Shown here piece after piece: positions 1 to 11,841 of a stretch of 64,000 nt of DNA (positions are counted from its first letter, which is position 1; every line of letters begins with the position of its first letter). Source of the stretch: Halichondria panicea (lineage: Eukaryota; Porifera; Demospongiae; Suberitida; Halichondriidae); contig NC_087388.1 in assembly GCF_963675165.1 (NCBI RefSeq), forward strand, positions 2,024,800-2,088,799, written 5' to 3'. The position numbers and the translations under genes are program-made. The notes under the pieces were generated by a model. That model had not been told where the DNA came from. It searched no databases and saw only the letters and a list, made by a program, of their open reading frames with translations.

Positions 1-828
1 TGAGGCACCACCTTGTACGTTGTTTTAAAAATGAAAAACTGAAGAAGATTTATGAAGTCAAAAGAACTGAATAGCCACAAGAGACCAGAGAGATGTTCCA
101 GCATTGTGATTACTATAATTATAATATTATATACTGCATGCCCTTGTCTCCACCCTGACTCCTACAATGAAGTGATACAGTGTGATACGTGCAACTCGTG
201 GTATCATTATACGTATTAAAGTATCTCCACTTGCAGCTATAGCTAGTTGTAGATCTAAATAGAATTTTAGGCTTTCGTTATCTTCCACTGCTGTTTTTGT
301 TTTTCATAATAAAAATTATTATTTGCACTGTATTGTTTTTGTTTTCGTGCACTGTAATAATTATTGTGGTGGATGTTATTGTTTCAAAATTATATTACTT
401 TACAGTGGTTTTTGTAACTTTTCCATACAAGCTTCATTTCAGTTTATATTTCACAAAGATGTCATAAATATCACAATAATAATGGCCAATAGACAGTTGT
501 TATTTCCAAATGGCCAACAGGCATAATAATATATAATTTTGTCTTTATAGAGCCTATAGTGTCTTAGGTGAGATCCAGAGGAGAGTTTTGCTCAATCTGG
601 CTGATGCTACAAGCTCTCCCCTACAGCATGTATGCAGGAACGATCACATTTGCTGCTCATCAGCCCTGTCTTCTGTCTTTTTGCTACTCATAGCCAGCCA
701 CCTTTGGTATAGCCTCGATTCAAGCCGGGAGGCCTGGTTTTTCGAGGCCGTAACACGGATGGTTTCATCCGGTTCTATTGCGGTTCCAATCCCTCTCCCT
801 CCTTATTTTTCAAAACTTATGAATCCAA
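1..828. other. No supported gene; AT-rich flank
   Basis: Short open frames occur here but none shows a domain, splice signals or a homologue I recognise. A short inverted repeat of the dispersed TAGCCTCGATTC...GGCC family sits at about 710-750. A possible zinc-finger remnant at 139-219 is listed separately. Confidence 0.5.
139..219 (+). other. Possible PHD-finger-like remnant
   Basis: In the frame starting at 139, the translation has a CPC start, then IQCDTC and a WYH motif before a stop. The spacing resembles the start of a PHD zinc finger (Cys pair, then CxxC followed by WYH). The second half of the finger and any longer reading frame are missing. It could be a fragment of a decayed gene or transposon, or chance. 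Confidence is low. Confidence 0.22.
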
Positions 829-967
829 ATGGAGCTGATTGGACTCCTTGACACTGTCAGCGAGCTTGAGCACACTGTCAGAGAGCTTGAGGAGGACCAG
901 GGAGTCTGTTATGACCATGACAAGCCCAGTGATGACGATTTTGAGACAGATCTGGAGAGTGATTCAG
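829..967 (+). pseudogene. Possible 5' exon of the piggyBac-like transposase
   Basis: An ATG at 829 opens a frame of 46 codons that is rich in Glu and Asp near its end (motif SDDDFETDLESDSG) and stops at a plausible splice donor (TTCAG|GTTTG). Many piggyBac-family transposases begin with such an acidic stretch, and the transposase body lies downstream on the same strand. The middle of the N-terminal region is absent; a minisatellite fills the gap. The link to the downstream gene is inference. Confidence 0.35.
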
Positions 968-1142
968 GTTTGTGTCATTGCACCATTAAATAGTGGTTGG
1001 GGAGGCAGCATTGTGATGCCCTAACGATATGTGGCCTCTTTTTGGCGGAGGCGTCGTGTGCATGCCTTTTGTGGCTCCTCCCACATTGTGTGAGCCTGCG
1101 TCGCCTTGACTGCAGTACTGTACTGTACCCTAACCCCCAGTT

Positions 1143-2135
1143 GTTAATGATATTCATAGCACCACACGCGTGCGTTATGCCCACATATTGATATTCATGG
1201 TTGTTGTGGTTTATTGGGCTCCTCCCACGAGCCTTTGATGTGGACGAGCCTTTTCCTCTGACCTAACCTAACCACCCCCCCTCAGTCGTTAATGATATTC
1301 ATAGCACCACATGAGTGTGAGGTACGCCCACGTAATGACATTCATGGTTGTTGTGGTTTGTTGGGCTCCTCCCACGAGCCTTTGATGTGGACGAGCCTTT
1401 TCCTCTGCTGTACAGTACCTATGTACTGTACCTACCCTAACCCCCCCCCAGTAGTTAATGATATTCATAGCACCACACGAGTGTGAGGTGCACCCACGTA
1501 ATGACATTCATGGTTGTTGTGGTTTGTTGGGCTCCTCCCACGAGCCTTTTCCTCTGCTGTACAGTACCTATGTGCCCTAACCCCCCCCCCCCCCCAGTAG
1601 TTAATGATATTCATAGCACCACACGGGTGTGAGGTGCGCCCACGTAATGACATTCATGGTTGTTGTGGTTTGTTGGGCTCCTCCCACGAGCCTTTTCCTC
1701 TGCTGTACAGTACCTATGTGCCCTAACCCCCCCCCCCCAGTAGTTATAATGATATTCATAGCACCACACGGGTGTGAGGTGCGCCCACGTAATGACATTC
1801 ATGGTTGTTGTGGTTTGTTGGGCTCCTCCCACGAGCCTTTGATGTGGACGAGCCTTTTCCTCTGCTGTACTGTACCTATGTGCCCTAACCCCCCCCCCAG
1901 TAGTTAATGATATTCATAGCACCACACGAGTGAGGTGCGCCCACGTAATGACATTCATGGTTGTTGTGGTTTGTTGGGCTCCTCCCACGAGCCTTTGATG
2001 TGGACGAGCCTTTTCCTCTGCTGTGTACTATGTACTGTACCTACCCTAACCCCCCCAGTAGTTAATGATATTCATAGCACCACACGTGTGTGAGGTGCGC
2101 CCACGTAATGACGAGCCCAACAAACCACAACAACC
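1143..2135. repeat. Minisatellite, about seven units of 143-166 bp
   Basis: Units begin with GTTAATGATATTCATAGCACC at about 1143, 1288, 1454, 1600, 1743 (slightly altered), 1903 and 2061. They contain a poly-C run of variable length and the core GGTTGTTGTGGTTTGTTGGG. There are two size classes. The short one lacks about 18 bp, explained by collapse between two nearby CGAGCCTTT copies inside the unit. The final unit is broken: after TAATGAC it continues with an inverted copy of the core, which runs straight into the transposase frame at about 2136. Confidence 0.92.
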
Positions 2136-3473
2136 ATGTACGCTAGGCAGTGTGGTGCTAAGGGTTGGTCAGCTACAAACAGTGCCGAATTGTGGGTGTT
2201 TTTGGGGATTGTACTAGAGATGGGCATTCATAGGCTCCCTGAAATTACGGACTACTGGTCCAAGGATCCCCTTTTAGGTGTACAATCTGTGAGCAATGTA
2301 ATGTCGCTCAAAAGGTTCCAAAGTTTATGGCGGTATCTGCACTGTGAGGACAATACGTCCATCACTGATGCACGTAAGGTAACTAGCAAGCTAAAAACTG
2401 TTTTAGAGACTCTTAAAGCCAACTACTTCATGAGGTATAATCCCAGTCAGGAGCTTTCCGTTGATGAGATGATGATAAAGTACAAGGGTCGTAAAAGCGG
2501 GAAAATTCATAATTATGCCCAAGAAGCCTGTTAAACTGGGGTTCAAGGTGTGGTGCTGCTCATGTTCATGCTGTGGGTATCTCTGTGTGTTTGATGTATA
2601 CAGTGGTAAGCTCACCGATTCCTCTGGGAAAAAGATAGCTGTGAAAGGGCTTGTGAAAAATGTAGTCCATCGTTTACTCACTCCTTTTTATGGTCATCAG
2701 CATGTTGTGTACATGGACAACTTTTACACGTCCGGTCCATTGATAGAAGAGTTAGCTAAGCAAAATGTGTTTACTGTCGGCACAATTTTGAAGAATGCTG
2801 CTGGTTTCCCAGCAAGTCTTAAGGATGTGGTACTCGACAAAGGTGACTATACGTCCATGACTGTTGGTGATATTTCTTACTCTATGTTTAACGACCGTAG
2901 AGTTGTGTCCTTTGCAACAAATGTGTTCCCTGACCGTATGCCCTACACTGTAATGCGAATGCACAAAGGCGGTACCCTACGCTCTCAGAGTGTCCCCCCC
3001 CCTGTCTCCCTGCATATAACATGTACATGGGAGGAGTTGACAATACAGGGCGTATGAGGAAAACCTATGGGTACGATAGAAAGTGTCGGCGGTATTGGTT
3101 CAGGATTTTCTTTCAATTCCTTGACGTTAGTGTGAATAATGCATACATTCTATACAGGCACAACTGTGTCAGGGTGGGTTCAAAGGCCATGCCTTTGAAA
3201 GGGTTTCGATTGGAACTAATTTATAGTCTATTGGGTGTGCCACGTACTCGTAGCAGTGCCTCAGGTCTGGCCAGTCTAAATATCGTTTTCCCCCCATCAC
3301 AGGGCGCACGTGTGAGTGCAAATAGTGTCGGAGTGTCTCGTGGGCGCTGTCAAGTGTGTGTTCGAGAGAAGATCCCTAGCAGAGAGCAGCAACACACTGC
3401 AATGGCATGTCCCCACTGTCGCATAAGAATATGCAAAGGACACTCCGTTATCGGACACACATGTGCTAGCTAA
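2136..3473 (+). pseudogene. piggyBac-type transposase, frameshifted and N-terminally truncated
   Basis: This is a DDE transposase of the piggyBac family, which normally excises and inserts at TTAA sites. Three overlapping frames make up the body: 2136-2534 (FLGIVLEMGIHRLPEITDYW, then DEMMIKYKGR), 2515-3057 (MPKKPVKLGFKVW, MDNFYTSGPL) and 3021-3473 (YMGGVDNTGRM, YGYDRK, RRYWFRIFFQFLD, and a C-terminal Cys/His cluster with CQVC and CPHC). Frames change near 2515 and near the poly-C run at 2993-3001, so at least two indels disrupt it. The second and third catalytic Asp are visible (MDNFYTS; GGVD). The first, expected just before GY in the VW...GY stretch, appears replaced in a Cys/Ser-rich run. 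The N terminus begins abruptly at YARQ against the minisatellite. I did not find convincing TTAA-flanked ends. The element is very probably inactive. Confidence 0.9.
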
Positions 3474-4713
3474 TATGCTGTGTGACTGATTTTTCTTAGA
3501 TGGTACTCTCCTGGTCTAAATTGGCCTTGGAGAGGGGAGGAAAGGGGTATTATTTCAATGATTAATAAAATTGTGATAAAGAATTCAGTTGTATGTGAGA
3601 GGCCCTAACCCACTCTGTTGTAAATTCTGTTGTATTAATTAATCTATGGTTGGGGTTATCCCCGACCCCCCTCCTTCTATAATCTCTGGGCCGGGCTAAC
3701 CAGTAATCAGATCATGCTAATGATATCCGGTTAATCCTTACCCGAGGAAGGGCTGGCTGGCGAGTCTATACTAGCTATACTGTACTGTGCTGGAAAAAAC
3801 AAAAAGCCAACAAGTATTACAAGCACTACAATAAGGTGAGCAAGATCCTCAAATGTTGTTTGCATCTTACCGCAAAAGAGTTTACGAATAGCTTAAATAT
3901 GGCCGGGCCCCATTTACTCTCGCGAGCACAACATCAAGGGAGTTCCCTCTCTTAAAACGTCCCGCTCGCAAGACTATAGGGACCCATACACGTATTTTAA
4001 AAGCAGTCAAAAACAATTTTGATACGAATTGTAGATCTACCCCATAAAATTCCGAGGGGGCAGCAGTGTACGAGATTTTGAAATCATGCGATTTCGCTCC
4101 TGGATAAGGAGTTCTAGCAAGAGTGCATAAGAAGAGAAGAGTGTCGAACTACTGATACTTCTACACAAACACTGTGCACAAAGTAACATGACTCGCATGT
4201 GATAAAGTATTGTAAACTTACTAGTAATTTCCAGTAAATGTTAACCGTGACGTTTTTAGGGGTGTGGTATATCGAACAAATCTAGCTAGTTGTTCGTGTT
4301 TAACGTTCAGAGCTCATGGAGCTGCTCACTGCACACTGATAGGAGACGATCTCTTCACAAAAATCATCTAAATAGTACGTTTTTGCCTACCACACCAGGG
4401 TTTTATCCAGTTTGGGAGGGAAGTTTGTAAATTTGAGGCCACGCCCACTTCCAGGCATCACAACCCCTATATTGTTTGTTGTTGGTGCCTATTAGCGATG
4501 TACTCCTGGCAATGTGCATTGACAGGCAACTCTCTGTAACTTAATTGGTATGCTGGTTTGAAATTGTGGACCGTATCTATAGAACACTATAGAAACCACA
4601 TGTACTAATTATTATACAAAAGCAGAATTGTGGTAAGACTATAGGTGATGACCAATCCTCTAGCAAAGCTACATGTAGCAAAAGACCGTGTCTAAATAAT
4701 GTTGGCTATAGTA
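3474..4713. other. No gene seen
   Basis: About 1.2 kb of mixed-composition DNA after the transposase. I see no long frame, no domain and no clear terminal inverted repeats. The first part may include the 3' end of the piggyBac element, but its boundary is not identifiable. Confidence 0.5.
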
Positions 4714-4876
4714 CCCCTCTCTCTCTCCCTCTCCCTCTCCCTCTCTCTCCCTCTCTCCCTCTCTCCCTCCCCCTCTCCCTCTCTCTCTCCCTCTCTCTCT
4801 CCCTCTCCCCCCCTCTCCCTCTCCCTCTCTCCCTCTCCCTCTCCCTCTCCCTCTCCCTCTCTCCCTCTCTTTCCTC
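4714..4876. repeat. Polypyrimidine tract (CTCTCC/CTCC)n
   Basis: About 160 bp made almost only of C and T on the plus strand, built from CTCTCC and CTCTCTCC units. Overlapping frames through it encode Leu/Ser/Pro or Arg/Gly/Glu repeats. These are low-complexity artefacts, not genes. Confidence 0.95.
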
Positions 4877-5331
4877 CTATTTTCCCCTCTCTTTTGGGGG
4901 GGAAGCTCCCCCCCCACCCCTCCCCACTAGATGAAACCCTGCACACATATTATAACTCCAACCTAAGGAAACCTAAGGATACTATAAAAGTGATCGTTTC
5001 AGGTTATTGGGTAGGTGGGTGGCCTTTAGGTAACTTTAGCCTTACTGTGCCAGTCAGTATCTAACCGCTATGTCAATATCTGGATGCTGACACAGTTCAC
5101 CATCTTTACTGTGCCATAATTATGTCAGATATTGGCACTCTGTTTCCTTTGATCTCAGAGGTCAAAATGCAACAAGCTAGCATAATTTGAGCATAATAAG
5201 CACATTTTGGGGGCGAGAATTATGCTGGGAACCTTTATAATATTAAATAGGCAGGCTTTGGAAACACAGGTCAGTATTGATCGAGTCAGTAATTGTATAG
5301 TAATTACTCGAGGAGGGCGTGGGCGGCCACG

Positions 5332-5521
5332 GGTATACCATATAGCGGGTAATTTTCGTGGGGGTAAAAAATTCGTTCAACAGGAAAACGGTGATTTTGT
5401 GAGTATAAATTTCATTGCTTGCACTGCATTCCATGAGTTACAGTAAGCCACGCCTATGTTTTCATGGGGACAAATTTCGTGTATGTCAGCTTGCCCACGA
5501 AAATAACAAAATTAATATAGA
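5332..5521. mobile_element. Putative MITE of the TATAGCGGGTAATTTTCG family
   Basis: The left end has TATAGCGGGTAATTTTCGTG. A degenerate inverted match (GCCCACGAAAATAAC...ATATAG) lies near 5490-5520. Better copies of the same end sequence occur at 37862-38110 and 56442-56656, with related ends at 32019-32179 and a single end at about 57300-57325. Non-coding. The exact boundaries here are uncertain. Confidence 0.45.
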
Positions 5522-5651
5522 ATGCCTTCCTTATAGTTGTGTGTTATCACAGCCATGCACGTTCAAGCTTCTTAGCTTTTATTCAGCTTTAAACATCAAA
5601 ATCTGTAAATAACCTGTTTTGTTGCATTTTGACCTCTGTATAGGGCCCATT

Positions 5652-7032
5652 TGTGACAGGGCCTAGGAAAACCCCCCTTAACGCGGCACTAATTAAATTA
5701 AGCTATAAGCCAATTTAGTAGAAATGAAAAACATGGGCAAAAAAATTTTTTTCACAGGTGCTAACTTCAACCCTTTCTCTACCTACCTGTAAAAATTTGG
5801 GTCTCTACGAAGCTTTAAACAGGTCAAGCGCGGACGTTGAAGAAACTCACCGAACGTTCGTTTTTTATAATGAAATTTACTGTCTACGTGAAGGGAAATT
5901 CCCTGGGAATTTCCCTATTATTGTTAATTATTTTTTACAAATAAAAGAGGACAACTTGTAAGGACTATTTCATCAGCCCAGTACTTACAATCATCAAGAG
6001 GAGCCAGGTATAATATAGCTCCACTTCTTAACAAACATAATTTAGCAACAGAAATAGATTAGAAAGAGCAGCTATCTAGCTAGCTAGCTTGGCGTAGATC
6101 CACTCTTGTTTCTTTAGATGTACGTATCCCGTGCCACTTATCCTCATAAACACTCGATAACAACCTACAGATAAGTAGTAAGTTAAGATAGACACAATAT
6201 CAATGTCACTTACATTCTAGCCAATAGACAAGCGTTTCTCAGGCCTCTGACACTTACCACCACCTGGGGGAACCATCAATATAAATGTTATACGACAATT
6301 CCACGCAGTTTCCTGGGCCCTCCATGATGTGATCACCCATCCCATCAGGCCTGTTACTACTAAGCACAATGGCAGTGATACCAGTACTAAATTAAAGGAG
6401 GAAAGCTTCTTATAAGGCTACTAATAAGTTGGATCAAGCCTTAGATCGATATGGACGAATACTAAGTGAAAGACTACCTATAATAGATCACTTAGGCTTC
6501 CTTTAAGCTGTATGAAGGACAGAGACACTTTCTGTAGGCTCCATACAAGTGAGGGATCTTTTATAAGACTGATACATTACACAGATAATAAGTACAAGCT
6601 TATAACAAGACATGAGAGCTTACCATTCGAGCGACGGGAGTCTTTGCCTCTTTATTTTTTCGAAGATCCTTCCTAGGTGCCAAGCAATCCAGCTACATAG
6701 CTATACTAGCTAGCTAGAGAGTCCTAGAACGCCTAGCCTTCATCTAACTAACTTGTCTTCTCCAGAACATCTTTTACGAAGCTTTATGAGTATACGGAAG
6801 TGCCCGGAAGGCAATAATTGAACTTCAATTATTCATGACGTTTGAGCGTTTTACTCAAGAGGGCGTTGCAATACCTTCGTAGCGTTCCCTCGAACATATC
6901 TCCGGATAGAAAATAGCTAGGAGGTCGATCTTGGTATCATTTTGAAGCTTAGAGAACGCTTTATCCGATTCAACAATAAAAATAAACTCGGGTATACCCG
7001 CGTTAAGGGGTGTTTTCCTAGGCCCTGTCACA
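5652..7032. mobile_element. 1.38-kb non-autonomous DNA transposon
   Basis: About 35-bp terminal inverted repeats bound the element. The left end starts TGTGACAGGGCCTAGGAAAA and continues to a TTAACGCGG motif; the right end is its reverse complement, with one clear difference (a C to A change in the poly-C run). No long frame or transposase domain is present, so it would need an enzyme supplied elsewhere. I could not fix a target-site duplication. The superfamily is unknown. Confidence 0.75.
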
Positions 7033-7238
7033 TTTGAGTGTATTTAGCAGGGAACTATGAGCTATAGTACCGGTACTATAGATTGCTCTGGGCTACAAAC
7101 TACAACATTGTACATTGTATTGTGATTTACAAGAAGATACACATGTAATAACATAAACATTATTGTAGCTAGATGCTTTGTCTAGTAATATAATAACAGA
7201 ACTAGAATGAAAGAGAGAAGCCTAGTTTCTTTTTTTTG

Positions 7239-7545
7239 GCTTTGTTCGAGAGTAGTAGGAGACGCTCGTTTTTTGGGCAGTGTGCTGTGCTTTTTTGCTG
7301 CAAGGCTGCATGGGGGAGGAGCTGGATGTATGAAAGTGCTGGGATTGTAGCTTTGGCTTCTTCCTAAAGTTCCTTTCGCTTTGTTCAAGAGTAGTATAGG
7401 AGCTGCTCGTTTGCTGGGCTTGTTTGCTGCAAATTATAGCTTAGGTGTCTTCCTTTCGCTTTGTGAGGAGTAGTACGAGCCGCTCGTTTCTTGGGAAGTG
7501 TGCTGGGCTTGTTTGCTGCAAAACTGCATGGGGGAGGAGCTGGAT
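7239..7545. repeat. Three imperfect direct repeats
   Basis: A block with TTCGCTTTGTTC, GAGTAGTA, CGCTCGTTT and TGGGCTTGTTTGCTGCAAA-like segments occurs three times, starting near 7239, 7377 and 7457. On the minus strand the copies read as proline-rich APPPC...KKR peptides, which explains the short overlapping frames there. Related sequence in the opposite orientation occurs near 34990-35060. Confidence 0.6.
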
Positions 7546-7777
7546 GTTTCCGTTTTGTGGGTGGAGCTAGGACTATAATTTTGTCCATCAAACTGAGGTG
7601 GAGGAACAGGGTTGACTTGAATAGAGACCACAGATTTAGTAGAGACACAGAGATGCCAACTTCAGGTTTTCAAAAGAATAATGATGCGCGCAGTTGCTAG
7701 GTTGGCTGTTTATATAGGTTGACTGTTGCTAAGCTAGTGCATTTCTAGTAGCCAATAAGTTTTGGGATCTAAATCAG

Positions 7778-7889
7778 TTAGAACATGTGCATTCGGTATC
7801 TATGGTTATAGTGTCCCTCATCCCTCGGGCTAAAGCCCTCGAGCTTTGGGACACTATATCACATAGATACCTCTTGCCCATGTTCTAAC
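7778..7889. repeat. Imperfect hairpin repeat (inverted arms about 45 bp)
   Basis: GTTAGAACATG... and ...CATGTTCTAAC bound a snap-back sequence whose inner arms contain ATAGTGTCCC and GGGACACTATA. A closely related hairpin lies at 34719-34835 in the opposite orientation, so this is a dispersed foldback element rather than a gene regulatory stem. Confidence 0.8.
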
Positions 7890-8452
7890 TATAACTTCTA
7901 TAGCCACGTTCTGTTGGATTTTGATTCGTGGATTTGCAAACTAAAACCTCTTTCTCGAGTTGTGGCTAGTTTTACTCACAGTGAAGGCTGTTGCAGGTCT
8001 CTTCAGAATCTTTTATAGCATCATCTGTTCGCACAAACTTTCTATTCAACTTATATGAGTTAGCCATGCACTAATTTAGCTACAAGATCAAGAGTCAGGA
8101 AAGAGCTGCAAAGCTGCATGATTATAATATAAAGTGCGTGCCTACACTGTACTGCCAGAAGCAGCCCTGTGAACTCAGACCTCATTGCAGATCCACCCAT
8201 TATTCATTGACAGGAAATGCAAAAGAATACAACGCATGCTTCTATCCTTGAGATCATTCATCCAAGCCATCAGATAGACTTCTGTTTCCTACTCTATAAT
8301 GACTGTGGGTTCATTGTCAACAATTGCAAACAACATGAACATTATCAAGAGTATTATTATTATAATTATACATATATATATATAATTGTACTATGGTTGC
8401 ACCAAAGATCAAAGGCTTCAGTTGTAGTTTATACTACTTATACAACCTGTCT

Positions 8453-8519
8453 GACCACAGCCACGGTATATGGCTGTTATACCCTAGTGTATAACAGCCA
8501 TATACCATGGCTTGTGGTC
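8453..8519. repeat. 67-bp near-perfect hairpin
   Basis: GACCACAGCCACGGTATATG and its near-perfect complement CATATACCATGGCTTGTGGTC flank a short loop (CCTAGT). The arms are about 30 nt. No neighbouring gene explains it. It resembles the other small foldback repeats in the window. Confidence 0.8.
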
Positions 8520-9199
8520 AAACTACATGTACAGCTAGAACTGAATACAGTATCCCACCTTTGCAACAAAATTGACACACTGTTTCAATTAAAACAATGA
8601 CACACTACTCAATTCAATCAATATTAGCAATATTAGAGCTAGAGAGAATTCAATACAAAACAGACTACTAATGATTTTAGTCAACATAAAAAGAGCCAAG
8701 TTCGAGCGATGAATAGTTCCAAAAAGGAGGCAAATTTGGAAGAACTCCGTGAACCGAACGATACTGGTTTGTTTGTGTTGCTTTTTTTCAACTTTCAACA
8801 TTGGTTGTCACAACCACATTGCTGCATGGGACCAGGAGCAGTAAGAAGGTCCAGACTGCCAAGTGTTTCTCAGACTAAAGAGACTGCACTGCACTGGGCC
8901 AGTACAGTAGGCTTGTGGAATGATATTTTCGGGTACATTTGCACTCTTTGTAGACAAATAGCACCAGTGTACTTTCTTGAAGTGCCTTCTATAAAGATGC
9001 AGAAACACAGCCTTCACAATTGCTTGCTTGAATCATAGACGCTTGCTTGAATCAGCCATCGCTTTTTAAAAAGATAGCAAATTCATTGCATAGCTATAGC
9101 AACAGTGACGTCAAACAGTTGTTATAAGCATATTCATTGAAGAAGCATGACAGGAAGTAGCTAAACATAGTAGTACAGTTCTAAACATAGTACAAGCCA

Positions 9200-9335
9200 G
9201 TTAAACTATGGCCTCTTGTGGTATATTTGCTTTACACGCTCGAGTAATCAGATAAACCAACTCGGCTGCGCCTCGTGGTTTATCAGATTACTCTCGCGTG
9301 TAAATCAAATATACCACTCGAGGCCATTGTTTAAC
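9200..9335. repeat. 136-bp hairpin repeat
   Basis: GTTAAACTATGGCCTC at the left and GAGGCCATTGTTTAAC at the right bound long inverted arms that also include GTGGTATATTTG and AGTAATCAGATAAACCA with their complements. It has MITE-like foldback structure with no coding content. Confidence 0.8.
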
Positions 9336-10183
9336 TATAACTTATATAATATATAGCAGACTAGCAGGAGTAATAAAAGTAAAATGGCAATGCTGAAACA
9401 TTTGAGAACAGAGTTTTAATGGGCATGAGACGTGCACTGAGGACTAGGATACAGCAAGCCAAAGTTAACGAACAAACCATATAATATTATACTTACTCGA
9501 ATTTATGACGTCTCATCCCACAAAGCTACATGGCTGTTAGTCAACTATGCTTCTTACTAGCATATTGCAACCGTTGTTATTGCACTGTATATATTATTGC
9601 ATCCACATGCCCACTTTTAGCCTCCTTCACTGGCCTCCCCTAAAGAGAAGGCCTGCTACTGACTGCTTGTGCATGCGCAACATTTATTCCCGTAAAATAT
9701 CCTATAATACTGAATTTATCGCAAAAATATCCTGACAAAGTGTTGAAAGTCATACACAGAGCTATTTAATTAGATATCTATAGCTAGCTAGCTAGAGACA
9801 GAGCTGTAGTTTTGTTGTACAGCTATGTACAGCTATTTTCATTCTGATAGAGTCAGTATAGTAGACTTTCACCAAAGTTAGTGTTAGATGGGCGTGGCCT
9901 GTTCATTAGGCCATTGTCAGCTTTCACTCCGTTCAGACGATTGTCATCCACACTGTTGCAGGCTGTGGGTCTTTTGTTGGCATAGCGTTGCAGGCTGTGG
10001 GTCTTTTGTTAGCATAGCAGGCTACGGGTAGCTATCAGCTCTTTCTCAGGTGGGCTAGAAACCTTCTTCTATATACTTCCTTCAATCCAGTTCCGTTCGT
10101 TGTGACGTCGTTGTTTTACTGAGCATACACATTGTTATCCTGCGTTAGCCGGTATCTGGCTAATGGTTAGCGCATGCGCAAGC

Positions 10184-10236
10184 AGTCGATACCAGGCCCT
10201 CTCTTTGAGAAAGAGCGGCCTGGGATCGAGACTAGC
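10184..10236. repeat. Short inverted repeat of the CCTCGATNCCAGGCC family
   Basis: AGTCGATACCAGGCCCTCTC pairs with GAGCGGCCTGGGATCGAGACT across a small loop. Related units occur at about 710-750, 10482-10514, 36723-36753, 36830-36928, 38208-38250, 57196-57242, 58259-58300 and 63909-63967. Confidence 0.7.
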
Positions 10237-10544
10237 CCATTCCTGCCTGCGAAGGAGGAAATAATGCAGTCGGCATGTTGCAATGCATAGTTTGCACAGA
10301 ACAAGGGCAAAACCACAATTATATTATTATTCTGTTGACTTCTTTTAGCCTTCTTCGCAGCTTGTGCTAAGTGCTCTGTACTACATGTGCGGCTGATAAC
10401 ACATTGATAAATATCATTAAGTGCAATGAATAATTAATTATTATGCTTCGGTGCATGCGCATGCGCAAGCGAGGTATACGGTAGCCTCGATTCCAGGCCG
10501 TCAAGGAGGCTAGGTATACGGTAGTGCATGTGTGTGTGTAGACT

Positions 10545-10830
10545 GCTACAGCTGCTCAAGGATCAAGTAAGAGTTTCTATAGGCTTCTAGTCATGTTTTC
10601 TTGGATTTTAATTCGTGGATTTACAAAATAATGCTTTGTTCTCGAGTTTAATGCCTAGTTTTGCTTACTTGGAATGCCATTGAGGCCTTTTCAGAAGAGT
10701 CCGTAGCAAAACTTGGTCACCGAGTGTTGCTACTCTACTTAGTAGTTAGCTCTGCACCAGAACGCTAGCTGCAAGAGTGAGAAGAGAGCTGCAAGGCTCT
10801 GCTGACATGATGCAGCCATTAATTTTAGAC
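10545..10830 (+). repeat. Dispersed repeat, uninterrupted copy
   Basis: This segment (from GCTGCTCAAGGATCAAGTAAG to the GACATGATGCAGCC area) matches in reverse complement the sequence at 12170-12980, which is split by an inserted element at 12250-12774. A more diverged third copy lies near 7920-8110. It is non-coding and serves as the empty site for the insertion. Confidence 0.75.
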
Positions 10831-11492
10831 TTGAACTTTTGGCATCAATCGTTTTTAACAACAATCATGCGTCGTCGATGATTACCCACTTTTTGAGTTT
10901 CCCTGTGATTCTGGATTCTGCACACAGTAAAACAAAAATTTTCATTATGATATCAATGTGTGTATAAAAGCTATATAGTAGCTTTAGCTTTGGCACATCC
11001 ACCAAGGCATCAGCACCTGCGGTGCTTTCATTATGTTAGCAGCACTTGGCGGTTTGATATAATTATGACAATATTAGGACGATATAGAATCCGCGTAGTA
11101 AGACGCTGCATCTCCTCATGTGCTCCTGCGTAAAGTGACATCACGAAAACTACAGCCACTTAATATCTTGTCCAGTCTACTTTTCTCCGTGTAAAAGTGA
11201 CAGTTCGCAAGTCTATATCACCCAAGTAGAGCCGCTTATTTTTACAGGGGTGGAAAGATAACACAGGCGCATAAGCACGCATATATTTTTGGACACGCCC
11301 CCTTTCCCCCCCGTAATATCTGGTTACAAGAGAAAATGTATCAATCTTATAAATAATAGAAAGTGTCACTGTGCTAGTCTGTAGTCTAGAAGCTAGTCTA
11401 GAAGCTATAGACTAGCTGATAGGTTAATTGCCGAGCGCCTTAGCGCGAGGCAACTAATACTGCATCGTATCTCAGAAAACCTTTGTATGTAT

Positions 11493-11841
11493 CAGGGGCG
11501 GATCTAGCAGGTAGCAGAGGGTGCTCAAGCACCCCCTGACCTTGGACAAATAATTATCTTTGTGTCTCACTCATTGGCTATGGAAGTCACCCTCAGACTT
11601 GGTACTAGCTAGCTGAGTAGCTGTAGACCAATTTATTACAGCAGTGTCTTTTAAAAGCTATGATAAAAGCTTAACTAGCTGCACTGCAGTGCAGACTAGA
11701 CTCGACAAGTAATGCAGGAACCTCTGTAACACCTTGATTAATGTCACATTGATACCGCACCCACCGGAAATGACGTCAATAGGATGCTCCTTGCCTCTCT
11801 TGCTCAGCACCTACCTACCACTTTTTCTAGATCCGCCACTG
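11493..11841. mobile_element. hAT-like MITE
   Basis: The ends are CAGGGGCGGATCTAGC and CTAGATCCGCCACTG, the same terminal pattern as the elements at 12250-12774, 29284-29615 and 47616-47956. The flanks do not show a clean 5-bp duplication here. No coding capacity. Confidence 0.65.

Noticed and set aside
588..1191. Short frames in the left flank (other than 829-967)
   Set aside because: No homology, composition or splice evidence, and they overlap on both strands.
1143..2110. CRISPR-like array
   Set aside because: Units are 143-166 bp, repeats and spacers are not separable, and the setting is eukaryotic. This is a minisatellite.
4669..5064. Serine/leucine/proline- and arginine/glycine/glutamate-rich open frames on both strands
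   Set aside because: They are produced by the CTCTCC tract and have no other coding evidence.
7182..7700. Proline-rich minus-strand frames and an overlapping plus frame
   Set aside because: They follow the three direct repeats and lack start context, splice sites or domains.
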